The translations under genes and the position numbers were made by a program. This document shows positions 22,688 to 33,364 of a stretch of DNA of 64,000 bases, piece by piece (the first letter of the stretch is position 1; each line of letters begins with the position of its first letter). Origin of the DNA: Edaphochlamys debaryana (lineage: Eukaryota > Chlorophyta > Chlorophyceae > Chlamydomonadales); contig JAEHOE010000205.1 of NCBI GenBank assembly GCA_016858145.1, positions 80,285 through 144,284 of the forward strand, in the 5' to 3' direction. The notes below the pieces were generated by a model. It was not told where the DNA came from. It ran no database searches and saw nothing but the letters and a program-made list of their open reading frames with translations.

Positions 22688-25600
22688 CTTCCATCCCCTG
22701 GGTTCTGTGGATGGGCCGCAACCGAGCAACAGGCGGAATATCAACGTTCAGTTTGTGGGTGGGGGCACGCAACGACCAGTCAGCGCCCACGCCATGCAAT
22801 ATCAGCTATCACCATGCGGCGGAAAGCGAGGGCGGATCTTGGTGAGCTGAGCAGCTTTCCAATCTCTCGCTACGTGCGGTTAACGCAGTTCAATTCGAGG
22901 AACTGCCGGGCGAGAAGGTCGGTAAGTGCGCCTACTTCCGATTGCGACGCCCGTCTTACGCCCGTCTTACGCCCCTTTCAGGACAAGGCATACTTGGGCG
23001 AACCCCGATCTCGCAGGCGCGCCCGGGAGCACGTCCCTCCGTCAATCACCCGCCCGCCGGTTGCAGCCCGCCGGGCCGACGCACCTGCGCCATCTCCCCG
23101 CCCATCAAACGCACTGCGAGTAAGAGCTTGCTGCTGTTCCTGCTGCCGGCGCGCAGACCGGTTAAACCGGTTTGACTACGTTTATTTGTGTTGCCGGCTT
23201 TGCATGTCGCTCCGCGCAAGCACCCCGTCGCCGTACACGCGGGCGGGCGGGCGGACTGCGACGCCGCTTGCGGACCCCTGCTCCAGCCAGGCTGCAGCTG
23301 GGCATGCTAGAGCCATCCAGGCACCTTGCGCGGTACGTACCGTGCAGCAGGGGTTCGCCCGCCCCCAGGGTTCCCTTTAACCTCCCGCCGGGTGTGCTGA
23401 TGCGCGTGCCGCTTGCTTTCGAGTCTTAAGTTTCGATAACATCGTCTGCTGATGAGTCTGTCGAGACGCCCGCGCCAGGTTGCGTGCACGCACCCCGCAG
23501 GGTTTGACCGCGACTGCCAATCTTAACGACTGAGGTACCAATCATTTGTTGTTGGTTGCACCCGCACGCCACGCAGGCCCTTTTGAATAGATGTTGATCT
23601 GATGCAAGGCGGGCCGAGTGTGAGAGACGCGGACGGATTGAAGGTTGGTGGGGTGATGATTCGATCGATTGGCGATTGATGATTGATCTGGAGGTTGCGC
23701 TGGCATTGCTTCCTAGCTTCCTAGCTTCCGCGGTAGCTGCCGGCAGTTGCTTGGATCTTGGATCTTAGATCTTGGAACCTGGATCCTACCGGTAGTTGCT
23801 GGAGTTGGTACATAAGGGCGGTCGCCAACAATTCCAGTCAAGTCTTGATTGGTCTTAGCTCCACACACCGGACACTAAGCCTCTTGACCGCACTGGCTGC
23901 GTTCGTTACGCCATTGCTCCCCTTGTAACGCACCACGGTTGAGCTACTTTGCCCCCGTGCCTGTGCCTCTCACGCTTGCACGGGCCTGCGGCCCAACTCC
24001 TAGGGCGGACCAGCTGCGTCTCGCGCTGCCCTCTTATCTCTGATCAGCCTGCCTGCAGTTCCCTGCTTCCCACATCGTGCTATTCCTTGTCTGCTTGCCT
24101 GCCTGTGCTTCTTGGGTGCCTCCGCACACCAGCACAGCCCTCTGCCTTCAGCACTTAGGCTCCAGCCTCAGCTGCACGCTCCCCTGTGTCGCTATCGTCT
24201 CCAGTCCCGCACCGCACCTGCCTGGACCTCGCTGGGCGGGCCCCGAGCGAGCCAGCTACCGTCACCTTCCGTACGTCTCAAGTACCGCTGTCCGGCTAAG
24301 AAACCTACTCGACCCGTACTGCTGCACCTTTGCCTGGACCCGCCTGGGCCTCGCTGGGCCTTGTCCACCTGCCCTTGCCTTCCCCACGCACCCGAGACCA
24401 CTAAAGCCCCACACCTGAACCTAAGCTCTCCGCTTCCGCATCCCTGCTCACCCCGCTCATACCGTCCCGCTAGTCCCGCTGCACGTTTCCCGCTGCAAAC
24501 CCCGCTCTAGCCGTCCCGCTCCTGCTGTCCCGCACGTCCGAAGTCCCGCTTCTCCCCTCTCCCGTCGCTGCTGCTGAACTGGTGACCCGGCCGCAACGGT
24601 CCAGGGCAATTGCCAAGGGCCCATCCCGAGCCGCGAAAAATTCCGGTGGTGGTCTGGGGGCGCCTCCGGCCTTGACAAGTCTATCATTCCAAGGGCAGGT
24701 TGGCACCCGCTGCATGCACATGTCGAGCACAAAAATGTGCACAGTCTCATCCGCGCAGGACCAGACTTGCGTCTCTTCACCCTTCCAATGTGTGCCACTG
24801 GCGGCACCAGAGACACAGGCCCCAGTCCCAGTCTAACGTTGCTAGGCCGACAGGCCACCAATCGCGCTGTAGTTAGCAAAGCCGCAGGCTTATAATAAAT
24901 AGTCTTCCGACCCGACCCGACACGCACGTACGTGCGTACGCGACCGCGCGCCCCCGTTCCCCCCCGGACTGCTGCCCGCCGCCAGAGGACCTGCACCGGC
25001 CGCGCAGTACATCAGTTCTCATGTTTGCACCATCGATGGAGCGATATCGCATTTACGGTCGGTCTCCGCAGACACTGCTCGTCATTATGTACTTCGGCCT
25101 CAACCAAATCCGCACACAAGCGCTCGCTTCAGTCTGCCGCTTTGATCTGCTGCTTTGTGAACGTGTCGGCAAGACCAAGCGTAACGCCACACCTGGTTGG
25201 CGCCCCCTTCCCTCTCAGTCCCTCGATATCCAGCGTGCGCCCTCACAACAGTCTCTTCTCTTGCACACCACACATCGCATACATTCTCCCAAACAAGGTG
25301 CAAGCCTTCAGCAGTTGACTGCTACTCATTGGGTATGCCGCCTGTCGAATCACAGAGTCGAGCTGGGGGTGACCCTGGGTCACCGAGACTTGGCGACTTA
25401 CTCTGTGCGGCCCCAGAGGCCGCCCAAGCTCGTGCAGCGGGTTCATAGCCAAGTATCAGGCCCACAGCCGCAGGGCTGGGCCGAATGGAGCGAGGGGGAT
25501 CTCTGGGATGCAGAGGGACCCACATCGAGGGGGTGAATGGAGCACGCCGGGTGGGCCAAACCTCAGTGCATGCACCAGGACGATTTGGGCCATGCAGACA

Positions 25601-26078
25601 CGTTGATTGCACAGGCTTGAGAGCGCGAGGGCTACCATACGATCTGAACAGAAAGCTGAATCGCGCATCGTCCGTGCTTGCTTGCACGCGACTGCCACGA
25701 ACCCACCTGGCAACCCGCCCCAGAACCCCCCGCGTCCGCGGTGTAGTGATTGCTTAAATTATGGCATACGATACCGATCAGCAGCCGTGGGGATGGAGGT
25801 GTCCCCAAGCAGGCGGTTGTGAGGCAAGTACCCTACTGTGTGCTGACAATGTCACTTGCGATTGCACCCGTCTATCTCTGCATGCATAGTCAGCAGCGCT
25901 CCGTCCATCCCCGCGATCGCATTCCACGTATGCCGCTGAGACGCCGCTCACGCCCACGCCCTCCAGCTGCCTGCCCGCCTGGCCGCTCACTGCCGCCGTC
26001 ACTTGCAGAACCCTCATGCCCCGCCTCGCGCCCGCCTGCACCCGCCCTCACGCCTGGCTTCCTGGCCCACATGAACGA
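22688..26078. other. gene-poor interval between two minus-strand genes
   Basis: No supported exon. 23540-23790 is comparatively AT-rich with GATTGAT and TTGGATCTTGGATCTTAGAT repeats. 23800-24560 is pyrimidine-rich on the + strand (CTGCTTGCCTGCCTGTGC, CCCGCTCCTGCTGTCCCGCA). 24905-24950 holds the palindrome-like ACGCACGTACGTGCGTACGCG. Part could be a decayed LTR-type element, but no protein supports that. Confidence 0.35.
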
Positions 26079-28403
26079 CTACAACGTTCCATCAGCCCCC
26101 ACCACCAATAATTGGTTTTCCTCCACGCGCACGTCTTCACCAAGGTAGGATTCCTTCCAGAACGACAGTCCAGCGTATCCCTGTTTCAACGTACTGGTTT
26201 TTTGTTGGAAGTAGTAGTAGCCGCAGTGGAAGATGTGGATACGGGCTGGATCGATCCTGGTTGTATGTGTTGGGGGCGGGAAAGGGTCAGCAGCAGGAAT
26301 TAAAGCCCGGGAAGCGCCCAAGCGAGGTGCCACCGGCCCCGCGTCACCGCCCCACCGATTGGCCGGCAACTCTTTGAGGAGAATACCGTTCACAACCTCG
26401 GGAATGGGGAACAGCTCCACGTGGAGGCGTTTCTTGGGTCCAACAGGAAGCGGGATAAGGTAATTCAGCAATACCTGGCGGGGGAGCATGGTGCGTGCAA
26501 GTCGTGAGGAAGAGTCAAATGCTATGCGTTGGATGATTTGGGTCAGCAGGATTGAACTAGCCTGCCAAGGCCTGAATCCCAGAACCTACTATATTGAAGG
26601 TGTCCTGTTCATGCCTGTAGGGTGGACCGACGCTCACATTGTAGACGACGTGCCTGCAGCCACAACGAGGGCCACAGGATTATTGCCTGTCACGTACGGT
26701 TGCTGCGGTTGGCAACTTCACTTCATAGATGCTATGTGCTATATATAAATATCAGGTCCCATTTTTTACGTGAGCTCGGCAGTCAGCGGAGAGGCAACTG
26801 CGTGCCAAACTCCAGTGGAGGCGCAAGCGTTTGGGAAGCCAGCGGTTCGGGTGTAGTTGAGTGGACAATAGAATTTCTGTGGTCAGGGCGGGAAAGCAAC
26901 CGCACAGGTAAGGGTCATCAAGCGGACAGCTGTGGGCGTCACAGTTGCCTGGCTGGTGATAGGGGAGCCTGTTACAGGTGCCGTGGCTGCCTGGTCACAG
27001 GTGCCAAACGAACCAAGCCATCCAATGCGTCTGGTGTATAGTCATCAAGACCGCACGATCGAGGTTGAGGCCAGTATATACCTGATGCGTGGGAAGTCTC
27101 TCACGATCGTATATGTTACCCCGGACATCAGAGAGAATCATGAAGTCGTGTGGAATTGAGTCAACTATATGCCTGCGTGGATTGAGGGCGAGACAGGGGA
27201 ATCAGGCTGCTGGATATGTGGAATCAATGATATGCCTACGTACGAGGGGAGTCAGATGACAAGGGCGCTTGGCCTTGCCGTTGGCAAGCCAAACCAATCC
27301 TTCAAGGCATGGCGTGGTCGCTTCGGCGCATTGGGCTCACCAGAAAGGCTTGGCGATACCAAGGTCAAAGTCTGCGCATGTGAATGAGGGGGGATGGAGC
27401 GAGGGACATGAAACAACCTCCCTGCCCCCCCGGGCAGTCGTTGCCGAGCAAGATTCTATCTTCCCCAACAAGGCACGCACCCAGCCACATGACGTCGAAT
27501 GAGTGGCGGAGGAAATGTGAAGCCATCAGCCATTTCGCTTGCGTTGCTTCGGCCCGTTGCAATCTCGTGTCCACTTCAGTCTGCAATAAAGGAGGCCGAG
27601 CAGGGACTGGCTCCCTGCGTCTATTTAACACCAGCGTGCCACCCGCGCCCACTTGCCCACTTGCCTGGTACCTCTTCAGAATGTGGCTCAGGACGAACCT
27701 ACAGGCCCGCACAGGCTGAGATCCTGGGTGCCATGTGCGTGGGTTCCAGCGAGAAGTAGCACGTCAAGTACTTACAGAGGAAACTTGCGTGTCCAGGCAT
27801 CCAGGCAATGTTCATAAACAACGCAGGTGCACACCAGATTATCTGCCAACCCTGTACATACAATGCATATATGGGTCGGCATCCGAACTCATTAGCATTA
27901 GCAGCAGTGTGTGCTAGGTTGCGCTTACCAAGGTCTTGCAGGTTTGAATATAAGTTGCGTAAAAGCCCGAACGATAGCTGTGAGCGAGCGAGAGAGCGCG
28001 GAGAGTGAAATTCAGCGCCGACCCTGCTTGCTGTATTTGCTTCAAACTTGTTGCTCTCCGAGAGATACCCCGCGCCGGCGCACGTTTGTGTGCCCACCTC
28101 GTGCCACCTCTCGTCGTTATCCACTGCATAGAACGAGCTGAGGATAACGGTGCGCCTCCCGGCCACCACAAAGAGTCGCGCTATCGACGGCACAAGGCTG
28201 TTGCTCATATAGAGGGGGACCTCCTGTCCGTAGCGATTGATGTAGCCCATAGGCAGCACGATGCTTCCGTTTTGTCGCTCTGCGCCAGGCGGTGGAGGCG
28301 GAGGCGGAAGCGAACGCCCCAATGGTGTAATTGAGGCGGCACTTAAATGCGACAGGCATTGCAAGGTGAGCACCACCAACATAGCTCGCAAGACTTGTCG
28401 CAT
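26079..28403 (-). CDS. secretory-pathway nucleotide-diphospho-sugar transferase (GT, PF03407/GT77-like)
   Basis: Eleven exons all agree in phase: 28403-28108, 27977-27929, 27851-27772, 27698-27665, 27580-27481, 27371-27341, 27172-27082, 26876-26770, 26653-26590, 26474-26356, 26256-26079 (stop TAG); 382 residues. The N-terminus MRQVLRAMLVVLTLQCLSHL is a signal peptide or anchor, followed by a poly-Pro stem. Core glycosyltransferase features are SHFLRHSFDVMWLDFDLG, with the metal-binding DxD at ~187-189, then MILSDVRGNIYD, NACASTGVWHAVASPLTAEL and RHEQDTFN (~276-282). These match the DVLFSDVDVVW / NTG / DQ..FN pattern of the nucleotide-diphospho-sugar transferase family. Likely Golgi-located addition of a sugar to secreted glycoproteins (inference; acceptor unknown). 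The intron between 27665 and 27580 uses a GC donor (CAG|GCAAGT). Confidence 0.82.
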
Positions 28404-29592
28404 TCTTTTGTGGAAATGGGAGAAAAGCAAGCCGCGTAGGTGCACAAGAGATTGCTAGATGGCGTCGCGGCAAACAGCTAGCGACCCAACGGGTCCTTCT
28501 GTACTCATTAGAGAGGTCAGCGTATGCCTATGGTGTAGGCGTGCGCGTACTTATCGAGCCATTGCGCGTACCGCCGTACTGGTAGACCTTTGTATGCCAT
28601 GATTCGCTCGGTAATAGCAGAGCTGAGGTTGTTGGTCGAAGCGCAGAAATTAAAGCAAGCTTGGCGCGTGTGTTGCCCTGCAAGCGGGCAAATCACGCAA
28701 TTTCCGCACGCCTGGGCAAATCACGCAATCAACGCCACTACTCTGTGCGTTCGTTCCTTCTTTACTTTGGCCACGCCATTGCTTCGCGCATCGAAATATT
28801 GCGTTAACATCCCTTAGCCGCAAAATGCCCGGGATTTCGTGCCCCGCCCCCCGGCAACCTTGATGCTCGCTCGCCGCGACACCACAACCCCCGCTACATT
28901 CCGCCGATCAACTCACCACCCGAAGCCCTCTTGACGAGCTTGGTGCCAGGAAAGTAGCTAGAGCGTGTGCTGGTACGCCAGTGACCGCTACAGTGTGCAC
29001 CAATGGCCGTTCCAAGGCCGGTCTGCGGCAGTAGCGCTGCTAGCGCCAGCATGCGAGACGACAGTCCGGGCGTGATAGGGTGCTAGAGGGGTCTATACAG
29101 TATACCGCAAAGCATTGAGGGCAGGGGGTGCAAGCCGAAAGTTTAGCACACGAGCGTGCACCACGGGAGGGGTGAGCGAGCCTTACTTGCATGGGTGCCG
29201 TACGACCCCGCGCAGAGCAAGCCGCGTTTCATGGTGTCGCTGTGACTGTTAGCCCTCAGGGAACAGCTATGAGTTATAGTGGGTCCAGCTCAGTAAGGCC
29301 GTGGAGGGTCGGCCAAACGCTCACATCCCATGGCCCGCTTGCCCCACCCCGGACGGCAGCTCAGCGCCCCTGCGCAGCGCCATAGAGCTTGCTGAAAAGT
29401 GCACAATGCAATGCAAGGCTGGCCAAAGCAACTCAGCTCGGCGGGCCCCGCGAGCAAGATGATTGGGGGCTTGTTCGTCAAGTACAGAGCACGAGGCGGG
29501 GCGGGCGGCGGCCCAATCGATAGGGAATAAATCGGTCCAGGCCAGTAACCAACGGGGGTCTTGCCAAAATCCCGACCATTTTGCGTCATAGT
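28404..29592. other. intergenic region between divergent genes
   Basis: Between the start of the minus-strand glycosyltransferase and the plus-strand transposase; promoters for both should lie here. I see no clear TATA box tied to either start and no further gene. Confidence 0.4.
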
Positions 29593-29691
29593 GAAGGGCC
29601 GTACTATGGGCAGATCCCGCCAAATCGCAGGTTACGGAGGGTTTCGCCTGCCTGCCCGCCCGACGCGTCCCGGCACGCACCCCGCCCTGCC
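29593..29691 (+). repeat. 99-bp direct repeat, copy 1 (copy 2 at 33266-33364)
   Basis: Begins GAAGGGCCGTACTATGGGCA and matches 33266-33364 across all 99 bases with no difference I can see. Copy 1 ends about 50 bp before the transposase start, in its presumed 5' leader. Copy 2 lies about 1.06 kb beyond the transposase stop. Confidence 0.9.
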
Positions 29692-29744
29692 CGCGCACCC
29701 CCACTGACCCCGCCCCGCCTCCCCCTCCCAACCCCTCCACAGGC

Positions 29745-32202
29745 ATGGCGGATCTGGATCTTGGATCCGTACTTGAATTGAACTTTGGCGACGAGCTGTC
29801 AGCGACAGAGCTGGATGGCGTCATCCTGGGGAAGCTCTTGGCCGTCATCGCCTGCCTGGCGCTGTTCGGCCGCGGCGGCGGCGGCCGCAAGCTGGGCAAG
29901 AAGTGGGGGCCGCAAGCCTACGAGCTCTTGAAGCTGCTCGTGAGCGGCCCCGGCAAGCGGCTGTGGGGCAAGACCAAGCCCGTGCTTCCTGCCTGGGCAA
30001 CCCCAGCTGCTGCCTTCAAGTGGATGCGGAGCCAATGCGCCCACTTCCTTGCCCACGGCACGGTCTTCCCTGGCATCTCCACTGGTCGGCGCCGCAAGAT
30101 CTCGAAGGCAGACGTGCAGAAATGCCTTGACGTGGTGGAGGCACGCGCTGAGTCACGGAAGCCGTTCCATGACCTGGACGAGATTGCCAACCACCCAACC
30201 GTGGCGCGGGTCCTGGCCACCCCGCCGCCCGGGGGCGGGAAACCGCCCTCGACCGACACCCTGTGGCGCAACATGCACGAGGCCGACCCGCACTTCAAGA
30301 AGAAGCTGCTAATTGAGCACCGGAGAGCCCTCACACAAGAGCAAATGGACGCTCGCCACCACATGTCGTGCCGGTGGGAGGTGCTGGGGGTCAAGCACAA
30401 CGCCCCCGGCGTGCGCCTCGTCTCTGTTCCCGGCTACGACGACGGCAAGGTGCCTTTGCCCCCCTGCCCCACCAAGAATAAAGAAGACTACGACAAGATG
30501 TGGCTGTCAGCACGAGCCCTCCGCCACCTCTACGCCGACATGAAGTCCGTTGAGATTGACAGCACAGACGAGTACTGCTGGACTGCGGGCAAGTTCCACC
30601 CGTCCTCATTGATGCAACCCGACATCCGCAAGAACGACCACCGCAACAAGGGCAAGATCGTCTTCTACTCAGCCGTCAGCCCGCTTGTTGGTGCCGTCTA
30701 CATCAAGTTCGTGACCGGCACCAAGGGCAAGGGCTACACGCCGGAGCACGAGTACATGGTGGGGCGGGGGGCGGGGGCGGGGAGGCCAAAGTAGAAGGGG
30801 CTGCAGTGCATGCGTGCGGGGCGGAGGGAACGTGCCTCACCCAGCCCCTCCTCAACAACCGCACGCCAGTCATAAGCGTGCAGCCGCACAAAGTGAATGC
30901 CACACCCTAGGGCAGCCTCCTCCTTCCCCCTGTCGCGCGCCCGCTGATCTGCTGGGCTCTCGCCCCAGCCCCCCGTGTTTGCCGAGTGCTGCCTCCCGTC
31001 CACCTCCACCACAAGCCTCCAAGTCTTGGGCCCGGCCCCACCTGCCGCTTCCCTGCTGGTTCTGCCCTCCACCATGAAGTCAAAAGGCCCCACGCCCCTG
31101 ATAGGCCGTGCTTCCCACACAATCGTGGCTGAGGTGCCCACAACGTTGCATAGCACCCCGAAGGCACGGCGCGCCGGTGCACTGCAGCTGCGCGGGCCAT
31201 GGAACCAGCAGCTGAAACACGGCAGCAGGCCGGGGGGGGCTGGGCTGGCTTGTTGCTTGGGAGGGCGCCCACGCCGCTTGAGGGGTTGCTGGGAAGCGCC
31301 TCGTGGCTGCCGCTTGGTGAGGAGGCCAGCGGCGGCGGCTGCCTCCGCCGCCGCAGCGGCGATGCTGTCTGAGACCGAGTGCGGCGTGAGGTGTAGAGCA
31401 CAGCCGCACGACAGATGCCAGATAGCCGGCTCCGTACCGTGCGTCCCCCTCAGAGGCGGGTTGAGCGTACTATACATCGCCGCAATCTCCGGAGGGAAGC
31501 TCCGGAGGTTATGGCCCCCGTGTAGCCCCGGCACCGCAGCGGGGTCTGCGGCTGCCCGCTGGCCAGGCTGCAAGGCCCCCACGCTGCTGCCCAACCGCTG
31601 CTGCTCCCCGCTCTCCCCAGGTGAAGACCAAGCGCAAGCAGCAGCAGAAGCGGGACGCTGCGGATGGAGAGGGGCCTGACGCGGCTGCGGAGGGAGATGA
31701 GGGGGGGCGAGGGGCAGCGGGGGGCGGAGAGGGTGAGAGGCCGGCCTTGGCGGCAACGGGGGAGGAGGCCACCGACTTCAACATCGAGGCCTACTGGAGG
31801 CTGTTAGGCAAGGTCGACAACCTCAACAAGCACCGCCGGGACAAGATCAAGGTGACCCCGGTGGTGCTGTCCCTCGACAACGCAAGCATCCACAACGCGG
31901 TGTGGCGGTCCCCCGAGTTCAAGGGGGTGGAGAGCACCGACATTCCCCCCTACAGCGGGGACATGCACAACATCATCGAGGGCAGCCACGCCATCGTGTG
32001 CACTGCCTTCCAGAAGTTCATCAACCGCCACCCGCCCAAGGAGGACGATGACCTCTCGATCTACCAGGAGGAGCTGGAGCGGCTGTTCTACAGCATGCTC
32101 ACCCCGGAGTGGGCCATGGCCGCCACGAAGCGCCTCTACGCTGTCACGCTCCCAGCCATCATCGCGGCCGAGGGCGACTACCCGGCGAAAGCCTTCCGCT
32201 GA
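29745..32202 (+). CDS. DDE transposase, IS630/Tc1/mariner-like, two exons
   Basis: Exon 1 29745-30758 (338 codons), intron 30759-31620 (donor ATG|GTGGGG, acceptor CTCTCCCCAG), exon 2 31621-32202; 531 residues, joined in phase 0 (...PEHEYM + VKTKRKQQQ...). The catalytic triad is visible as D272 in KSVEIDSTDEYCW, D424 in VVLSLDNASIHN and E458 in IPPYSGDMHNIIEGSHA. The last corresponds to the PPYSPDLNPIE signature of the superfamily, with 33 residues between the second D and the E. The N-terminal part has helix-turn-helix-like, Lys/Arg-rich segments and a WEVLGVKHNAPG stretch. D1-D2 spacing is longer than usual because of a low-complexity Lys/Glu/Gly insert encoded at the start of exon 2. No frame break is seen, so it may be recently active. 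Family assignment is inferred from motifs. Confidence 0.82.
30734..31477 (-). CDS. AT-hook plus Vsr/DUF559-like PD-(D/E)XK nuclease, antisense in transposase intron
   Basis: From the in-frame ATG at 31477 to the stop at 30734 (247 residues). The frame is open further upstream to 31756 but without an ATG. An Ala-rich helix precedes an AT-hook core (KRRGRPPKQQ). The C-terminal half matches the very-short-patch/DUF559 endonuclease pattern: GPFDFMVEG (acidic), LVVEVDGRQHSANTGGWG (E-x-D-G-x-x-H), QRARDRGKEEAALGCGIHFV and RLHAYDW. In that family the D...ExD/K residues bind metal and nick DNA. All but the last ~25 bp lies within the 862-bp intron of the + strand transposase. It could assist transposition, second-strand cleavage or element homing (inference). 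An independent nested element is the alternative. Whether it is spliced or transcribed is unknown. Confidence 0.7.
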   Translation of the reverse strand: MYSTLNPPLRGTHGTEPAIWHLSCGCALHLTPHSVSDSIAAAAAEAAAAAGLLTKRQPRGASQQPLKRRGRPPKQQASPAPPGLLPCFSCWFHGPRSCSAPARRAFGVLCNVVGTSATIVWEARPIRGVGPFDFMVEGRTSREAAGGAGPKTWRLVVEVDGRQHSANTGGWGESPADQRARDRGKEEAALGCGIHFVRLHAYDWRAVVEEGLGEARSLRPARMHCSPFYFGLPAPAPRPTMYSCSGV

Positions 32203-32345
32203 TGCGCCTGCGGGGCAGAGCGGGAAGCGGACAGGGGGTTGGAGCTAGGAGGGAGGAGGGAGGGAGGGAGGGCGGGGGGGAGGGAGGGCGGGGGGGACAG
32301 AAAGAGGGAGGCGGAGAGAGGGGAAAGAGGGGGGGGGGGGGAGGC
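32203..32345 (+). other. polypurine tract after the transposase
   Basis: GGGAGGGAGGGAGGGCGGGG-type sequence of about 130 bp directly 3' of the transposase stop. No gene. Confidence 0.7.
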
Positions 32346-33265
32346 GTTGACGCATGCGGAAGGCGGAAGGCCTATCGCTGTATGATTCGGGTCGTCGACG
32401 CAAGCATGGGGCGAGCGCTGCATGGGGGCACGTGTGGGGAGGAGTGACCGGAGCAGGCTGGGGGAGGGAGCGGCCCATGGGGGCTTCACACCATGGACTG
32501 GGGACATGTCCCGAAGCACGCCCAGCACTTTCAATAATTCCTATGATGCTCGATATCGTGGGCGGCATTATGGGGGCCGGGGGCCGCAGATGAGCAAGCG
32601 GCGCGGTTCATGTTGGTGCAGGGGCATGCCCATTGTCGATCGATGAACATCTTGCTTCGCGACTTTGCAAGGACGCAGCATTTTGATGTGGGTGTTGGGG
32701 CTTCGCAAGGGTTTGATCATACTGATGATAACTGCGAGCGGGCTTGCGGCGCGGGGTGGCTACAGGTAGCTCGCGCACGTGGGCGGGGAGGAGGGGGCTT
32801 AGGGTTTGACACGCCGGGCCGCCTGCAAGCCGGTCGGCCGACCTTGGCTTTTGCGGCCCGGGCAGTGCGCTTTTTGCTGATAGTACCCCCCTCTATACTT
32901 TCATACGCACCTGTACTTTGGGCTGCGTGTCGTGAGCAGTAAGAAGGCATCCGCTAGGCCATCGGTGCCGGCTCCGGCAGCTCCACATTTCGCCCTGGCC
33001 GAACCCCAGTAGCGCCGCACCTGGGAACCAGGGCCACGCGAGAAGGCAAGTGCGACGGGTCTGGTCAGCTGCTTCCGGGGGCGATGTGAGCGCTATCGGA
33101 AAGGCGACCGAGTGCATCGCGGGCCCTCTGCGGCACGCCAGCGACCTGCGAGCAGCCGATGACCGTGGCGCTGTAGCTGTGACCCAACATAGTAAACTTT
33201 GCCGCGCGGATCGCGGGCTCGCCGCTATGGCGCACCAGGGCTCCCGGAAACGGACCGTCCCTTCC
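32346..33265. other. no gene recognised
   Basis: Mixed sequence between the transposase 3' flank and the second 99-bp repeat copy. No supported exon or inverted repeat partner found. Confidence 0.35.
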
Positions 33266-33364
33266 GAAGGGCCGTACTATGGGCAGATCCCGCCAAATCG
33301 CAGGTTACGGAGGGTTTCGCCTGCCTGCCCGCCCGACGCGTCCCGGCACGCACCCCGCCCTGCC
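33266..33364 (+). repeat. 99-bp direct repeat, copy 2
   Basis: Identical to 29593-29691. Followed by GGGCCGCAGATAGACCTGCG..., related to 6762-6795. No transposase sequence follows, so this is either a fragment of another copy or an older shared repeat. Confidence 0.9.

Larger units (their letters stand above)
29593..32202 (+). mobile_element. DNA transposon with intron-nested antisense nuclease (ends not defined)
   Basis: Minimal extent, from the 99-bp repeat to the transposase stop. It contains a spliced DDE transposase (+) and an AT-hook/PD-(D/E)XK-like ORF (-) in its intron. I found no terminal inverted repeats or target-site duplication by eye, so the true ends are unknown. Confidence 0.6.

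Noticed and set aside
23800..24600. Possible LTR or gene in a pyrimidine-rich stretch
   Set aside because: No matching second LTR, no primer-binding site and no coding domain could be found.
26932..27159. Plus-strand ORF (MGVTVAWLVIGEPVTG...)
   Set aside because: The opposite strand carries a glycosyltransferase exon (27172-27082) that fits splice sites and phase. The + strand frame is its shadow.
31477..31756. Longer N-terminus for the antisense nuclease
   Set aside because: No ATG; the sequence is Pro/Ala low complexity and antisense to transposase exon 2 and the intron end.
29593..33364. The 99-bp repeats as LTRs of a retrotransposon
   Set aside because: The enclosed gene is a DDE transposase with no RT, and the repeats are too short and lack paired LTR features.
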